From the NCBI GenBank assembly GCA_002690755.1, contig NZFT01000062.1, forward strand, positions 1 through 8,844: a stretch of 8,844 nucleotides of DNA, written 5' to 3'. Made by a program: the position numbers and the translations under genes. Positions 6,834-8,844 of the stretch are shown here, piece after piece. Every line of letters starts with the position of its first letter. The stretch's first letter is position 1. The notes beneath the pieces were generated by a model that did no database searches, was not told the DNA's origin, and saw only the letters and a list, made by a program, of their open reading frames with translations. Source of the DNA: Phycisphaerae bacterium (GTDB lineage Bacteria > Planctomycetota > Phycisphaerae > Phycisphaerales > SM1A02).

Positions 6834-7684
6834 GATTCGTCACCCTCCGAACGCTCGACGCTCATCCGTCGCTCGAAGCTCCAGCCCACCTTGAGCGGCA
6901 CCATCGTGGCGCGGGAGATCACGAATCCGCAGACAAGTCCGAACGCCACCTGGCTCCCGAGGAACCACGGCCAGGAGATGTAGTCCTCGAGCGTGGGGTT
7001 CACGACCCGCAGCGTCGCCCATGCGATCCCGGTCCAGATCACCGGCGCGATGAGCCCGCCCGCGAGCAACGGTCGCCGCGGCATCATGGGAAGCGACACC
7101 ACGAAGACCATTCCCACCGAGAGACTGAGGAAGGCGTGAAGACCGATCGACGTCGCGAACCAGGTCGCATTGAACGCCTTGAGCTGGGCCTCGGTCGCGT
7201 CGCCGATGGAGGGGAGCACGGTGCCGGCGAGCAGATTGATGGGCAGCCAGAGACTGCCGGCGTCGATCAGCCCCCAGCCGGCGGCGACCACCGCCATCGC
7301 GATCGCGCCCGCGATCGCGCCCTTCACCCCGCTGCGGTACGGATGAATCCGCTCGGGGACCACGTTGCGTTTCGTCTTCTCCGGACGCGGCGCGAACTCG
7401 GGTGGCGGCAGCGGGGTTTCGCAGTCCGCCACCGGGATCGCCTCGACGTTCTCGTGCGGGAAGACCTCGCGAAACCATCCGATCACGCCCACCAGCGCGA
7501 ACGCGGCGCCCACCACCACCACGAAGATGTTGGTCACGATCGCCGCGAACATGAAGGTCACGCCGAAGGCGGTGATGATCGGCCAGGGCGTCGGCCGGGG
7601 GATCGCCCGCAGATACGGCATCTCCCGGACCTCGCGAGGGGCGAGTGCCGCCCGTTCATCTCGTTGCTCGGCTCGCTCCGTCAT
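6830..7684 (-). CDS. Oxidase-associated membrane protein: subunit-IV-like N-terminus plus a multi-helix domain of unknown function
   Basis: A 284-residue membrane protein in two parts. Residues 1 to 80 have a charged start and a two-helix hairpin (about 36 to 70, with PWPIITAFGVTF and ALVGVIGWFREVFPHE). This resembles the small subunit-IV-like or C-terminal extension domains attached to bacterial oxidase subunits. After a proline-rich loop (about 90 to 115), residues 118 to 262 form roughly four to five membrane segments, with landmarks LWLPINLLAGT, RRPLLAGG and SWPWFLGSQVAFGLVCGFVISR. I see no heme or metal site. ATG 7684 overlaps the subunit III stop by 4 bases and has AGGGAG 10 bases upstream; an extension to 7747 would only add low-complexity sequence read over subunit III. 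Position suggests an accessory subunit or assembly factor linking the oxidase to the bc complex. I cannot name the second domain. Confidence 0.85.
   Translation of the reverse strand: MTERAEQRDERAALAPREVREMPYLRAIPRPTPWPIITAFGVTFMFAAIVTNIFVVVVGAAFALVGVIGWFREVFPHENVEAIPVADCETPLPPPEFAPRPEKTKRNVVPERIHPYRSGVKGAIAGAIAMAVVAAGWGLIDAGSLWLPINLLAGTVLPSIGDATEAQLKAFNATWFATSIGLHAFLSLSVGMVFVVSLPMMPRRPLLAGGLIAPVIWTGIAWATLRVVNPTLEDYISWPWFLGSQVAFGLVCGFVISRATMVPLKVGWSFERRMSVERSEGDES
6843..6848 (-). promoter_or_regulatory. Shine-Dalgarno site supporting the GTG start of the diheme cytochrome c
   Basis: GGAGGG on the - strand, about 9 to 10 bases before GTG 6833. With the 4-base GTGA overlap it supports a GTG start, the only non-ATG start assigned in the window. 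Confidence 0.75.
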
Positions 7685-8310
7685 GACGCCGCCGCTCCCT
7701 GCGGCACCCGGCCGACGATGTAGACGAGGGTGAAGACGAGGATCCACACCACGTCGACGAAGTGCCAGTACCAGGTCGCGATGTCGACCCGCTGGTGATC
7801 ACGATCGGGCCGGATGCATCCGAACATCGAGAGGATCAGGACGACGACCAGGATCAACATCCCGACGATCACGTGGAAGGCGTGAAGGCCGACCAGGGAG
7901 TAGAAGTTCGTGCCGAAGGCGTTCGACTGGATGGTGAGGCCCTTGTTCTCGATGAGGCCCCACCATTCGTACCCGGTGCCGACCAGGAACTCGAGACCCA
8001 GCAGGATGGTGAGGGCGAGCCAGAACCGGAACGCCCCCATCGCCCCCCGGGCGAGGGCCCGGACCGCGATCACCACCGTGAAACTCGAGGAGATCAGGCA
8101 CGCGCTGTTGACGAGCACCAGCCCCAGCTCGAGGCATTCCAGCGGCTGAGGGCCGTCGGGACTCTTCCCGATGTAATAGAGATAGGTCACGAGGAACGCG
8201 CTGAAGATCGCGCTCTCCATGAAGATCAGGCAGGCCATCCCGACCTTGGCGCGGGACAGCGGTGACCGAAGCCTCGCGCCGGCATCCTGATTGGCGGGAA
8301 GCGCCGTCAT
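7681..8310 (-). CDS. ctaE: Cytochrome c oxidase subunit III
   Basis: A 209-residue subunit of the heme-copper oxidase in the cytoplasmic membrane. It stabilises the proton-pumping core and contains no redox centre. The length fits the short bacterial form with about five helices: roughly 22 to 47, 60 to 87, 93 to 112, 135 to 165 and 180 to 201. Family landmarks are KVGMACLIFMESAIFSAF, with the conserved Glu32 in the first helix, GLHAFHVIVG (140s) and YWHFVDVVWILVF near the end. ATG 8310 lies 42 bases after the subunit I stop, and the stop overlaps the next start by 4 bases. The ribosome site is weak, so a coupled or nearby alternative start is possible but no better one is visible. Confidence 0.96.
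   Translation of the reverse strand: MTALPANQDAGARLRSPLSRAKVGMACLIFMESAIFSAFLVTYLYYIGKSPDGPQPLECLELGLVLVNSACLISSSFTVVIAVRALARGAMGAFRFWLALTILLGLEFLVGTGYEWWGLIENKGLTIQSNAFGTNFYSLVGLHAFHVIVGMLILVVVLILSMFGCIRPDRDHQRVDIATWYWHFVDVVWILVFTLVYIVGRVPQGAAAS
7695..7700 (-). promoter_or_regulatory. Shine-Dalgarno site of the subunit-IV-like gene
   Basis: AGGGAG on the - strand, 10 bases before ATG 7684, inside the end of subunit III. It favours this start over the in-frame ATG at 7747. Confidence 0.7.
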
Positions 8311-8352
8311 GCCCGCACCGCCCGTCGGATCCGCCCGGGATGACGCCGTGGA

Positions 8353-8844
8353 TCACTCGTAGTACGCATCGGGATCCTCCGGATTCTTCCGATCCCACAG
8401 GGGACGGGCGCTGGTGCAGGTCGGAATGCGATCGAAGTTCCATTCCGGAGGCGGGCTGGTCGTCGACCACTCGAGGGTCCAGGCGTCCCACGGATCGTCA
8501 CCGGCCACCGGGCCGCGACGCAGGGATTTGACGGCGTTCCAGAGGAAGAGCGCGACCCCGGCCATCTGGAACGGCACGCCGATCGAGCTGATGAGGTTCC
8601 AGATCTCCCAGCCGCGATCGGCCTCGTAGGTGTAGATCCGTCGCGGCATGCCGAGGGCGCCGGAAACGTGCATCGGCATGAAGGTCAGCGTGAAACCGAT
8701 GAACAGCAGCCAGAAGGTCCACTTGCCGAGTCGCTCGTCGAGCAACCGGCCGGTCGCCTTCGGGAACCAGTAGAAGATCGCCCCGAAGATCCCGAACACC
8801 GTGCCGCCGAAGAGGACGTAGTGGAAGTGACCGACCACGAAGTA
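8353..8844 (-). CDS. ctaD: Cytochrome c oxidase subunit I, C-terminal part (cut by the window edge)
   Basis: The last 163 residues of the catalytic heme-copper oxidase subunit, which reduces O2 to water and pumps protons. The fragment opens with YFVVGHFHYVLFGG, whose two histidines are the expected axial ligands of the high-spin heme a3 and the low-spin heme a. Three further helices can be followed: GTVFGIFGAIFYWF, KWTFWLLFIGFTLTF, and ISSIGVPFQMAGVALFLWNA. Between them lie MPMHVSGALGMPRRIYTY, typical of aa3-type subunit I, and a tail with WTLEWSTTSPPPEWNF that is also common in the family. The CuB ligands and proton-channel residues lie beyond the right edge, so the A1/A2 or B class cannot be judged. 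It is the first visible gene of the - strand operon. No C-terminal fusion to subunit III is present. Confidence 0.98.
   Translation of the reverse strand, partial: YFVVGHFHYVLFGGTVFGIFGAIFYWFPKATGRLLDERLGKWTFWLLFIGFTLTFMPMHVSGALGMPRRIYTYEADRGWEIWNLISSIGVPFQMAGVALFLWNAVKSLRRGPVAGDDPWDAWTLEWSTTSPPPEWNFDRIPTCTSARPLWDRKNPEDPDAYYE

Noticed and set aside
7685..7747. N-terminal extension of the subunit-IV-like protein to an ATG at 7747.
   Set aside because: It would be Arg/Gly/Pro-rich sequence read over subunit III. ATG 7684 has the 4-base overlap and a Shine-Dalgarno site.
3933..8310. Actinobacterial origin because of the ctaE, diheme c, Rieske, cytochrome b order.
   Set aside because: The Rieske protein has a single Tat-type anchor and not three helices, and cytochrome b has a fused cytochrome c domain; neither fits actinobacterial QcrA or QcrB.

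Overview
The window is a visibly G+C-rich bacterial segment with almost no non-coding DNA. It holds ten genes in two blocks that converge near position 1070. Two genes lie on the + strand at the left: the end of tadA and a HAD-family hydrolase broken by one in-frame amber codon. The other eight genes, from the right edge down to 1075, are on the - strand and form one operon for terminal aerobic respiration. The lineage cannot be fixed from the sequence. A fused cytochrome b-c, a b6f-like Rieske protein with a CPCHGG box, a diheme cytochrome c and a CtaG/polyferredoxin fusion, all in one aa3-type oxidase operon, suggest Planctomycetota (Phycisphaerae-like) or a similar G+C-rich phylum such as Acidobacteriota. 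This is an inference.

In transcription order (right to left) the operon reads: end of cytochrome oxidase subunit I (ctaD, cut by the window edge); subunit III (ctaE); a membrane protein with a subunit-IV-like N-terminal part; a diheme cytochrome c; a Rieske iron-sulfur protein; a cytochrome b with a C-terminal cytochrome c domain; a CtaG-like assembly factor fused to a FixG/NapH-like membrane polyferredoxin; and a small membrane-anchored FixH/YtkA-like protein. Four junctions are 4-bp ATGA/GTGA overlaps and one has a 1-bp gap, so translation is probably coupled. Subunit II is not in view and may lie beyond the right edge.

Read together, quinol would be oxidised by the Rieske/cytochrome b complex. 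Electrons would pass through up to three c-type hemes (two in the diheme protein, one fused to cytochrome b) to the aa3-type oxidase encoded just upstream. The last two genes look like a maturation module: CtaG-type proteins are linked to copper insertion into oxidases, and FixG/CcoG-type proteins to copper handling in cbb3 oxidase biogenesis. The arrangement resembles the actinobacterial ctaE-qcrC-qcrA-qcrB order, but the histidine spacing in cytochrome b and the Rieske cysteine spacing are b6f-like.

The points most worth a second look are the CtaG-polyferredoxin fusion, the PDTL sequence where cytochrome b normally has PEWY, the complex III plus IV operon with three c hemes, the uncharacterised subunit-IV-like protein, and the amber codon exactly where the HAD motif II serine is expected. 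I found no RNA genes, mobile elements, CRISPR arrays or clear promoters or terminators. The only gene-free stretches are shorter than 50 bases.
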